Source of the DNA: an uncultured Isosphaeraceae bacterium
GTDB taxonomy: Bacteria > Planctomycetota > Planctomycetia > Isosphaerales > Isosphaeraceae
NCBI GenBank assembly: GCA_937907405.1
Contig: CALCIC010000653.1
Coordinates: forward strand, 1 to 6,628
DNA length: 6,628 bases
Reading direction: 5' to 3'
Every line of letters begins with the position of its first letter. Position 1 is the stretch's first letter. Of this stretch, positions 6,579-6,628 are shown piece by piece. Below the pieces are notes generated by a model that had not been told where the DNA came from, did no database searches, and was given only the letters and a program-made list of their open reading frames with translations. Made by a program: the position numbers and the translations under genes.

Positions 6579-6628
6579 AGATCGGAAGAGCACACGTCTG
6601 AACTCCAGTCACCTTGTAATCTCGTATG
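6579..6628 (+). other. Illumina TruSeq adapter with index (sequencing artefact)
   Basis: The bases from 6579 read AGATCGGAAGAGCACACGTC and continue TGAACTCCAGTCAC to 6612. This is the TruSeq indexed-adapter sequence. It is followed by the six-base index CTTGTA (6613-6618, matching index 12) and ATCTCGTATG (6619-6628), the start of the flow-cell portion. It is not genomic. In three frames it encodes the familiar contamination peptides ending QIGRAHV, containing DRKSTRLNSSH, or (reverse) MTGVQTCALPIC. The first A may be the A-tail or a genomic base. Confidence 0.99.

Noticed and set aside
6392..6601. 69-codon plus-strand frame ending QIGRAHV
   Set aside because: Its end is the adapter read in another frame, and the rest is an out-of-frame shadow of the coiled-coil gene.
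6169..6612. 147-codon minus-strand frame overlapping the coiled-coil gene
   Set aside because: Its N-terminus (MTGVQTCALPIC) is translated adapter, and the rest is the antisense of a gene with a strong ribosome site.

Overview
The window is about 6.6 kb of GC-rich, gene-dense bacterial DNA. It is probably one whole short-read contig, because its last 50 bases are an Illumina TruSeq adapter (with index CTTGTA) rather than genome. GC-rich codon use, CACGGAGGACACGGAGG-type intergenic repeats, a membrane-anchored YfaP/DUF2135-like protein and an NnrD without a fused epimerase all fit a GC-rich planctomycete (Isosphaeraceae-like). That placement is inference from general resemblance, since there is no rRNA or marker gene here.

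Left half, minus strand, read from about 4000 down to 1: a DUF2135/YfaP-like protein with one membrane segment (2877-3968), a periplasmic adaptor of the HlyD/MacA type (1385-2677), an ABC ATPase of the MacB/LolD type (304-1020), and the first 102 codons of an FtsX/MacB-type permease (1-307) that runs off the contig start. The ATPase stop and the permease start overlap as ATGA. Adaptor, ATPase and permease together form a tripartite-type export or lipoprotein/peptide-handling ABC system. A 364-bp gap between adaptor and ATPase holds three copies of a GGAGG-rich repeat, two of which are inverted and can fold into one long hairpin. A candidate 24-codon leader ORF with an AGGAGG ribosome site precedes the DUF2135 gene.

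Right half, plus strand: larB (4220-5020), encoding the NaAD carboxylase/hydrolase of nickel-pincer cofactor synthesis, then nnrD (5054-5959), encoding the ADP-dependent NAD(P)HX dehydratase, 33 bp apart and probably co-transcribed. Both products act on nicotinamide or nicotinate dinucleotides. larB has no visible Shine-Dalgarno; its ATG directly follows eight tandem AAAC-type units, which in turn follow a single sequence resembling a type I-C CRISPR repeat (stem-loop plus a GGATTGAAAC end). After a 179-bp spacer comes a coiled-coil protein of unknown function with an ideal ribosome site (6139-6578), cut off by the adapter.

I do not see a convincing new multi-gene system. The points most worth checking are the larB leader, the larB-nnrD pairing, the long hairpin inside the ABC operon, the small leader ORF and the adapter, which will create false proteins if it is not trimmed.
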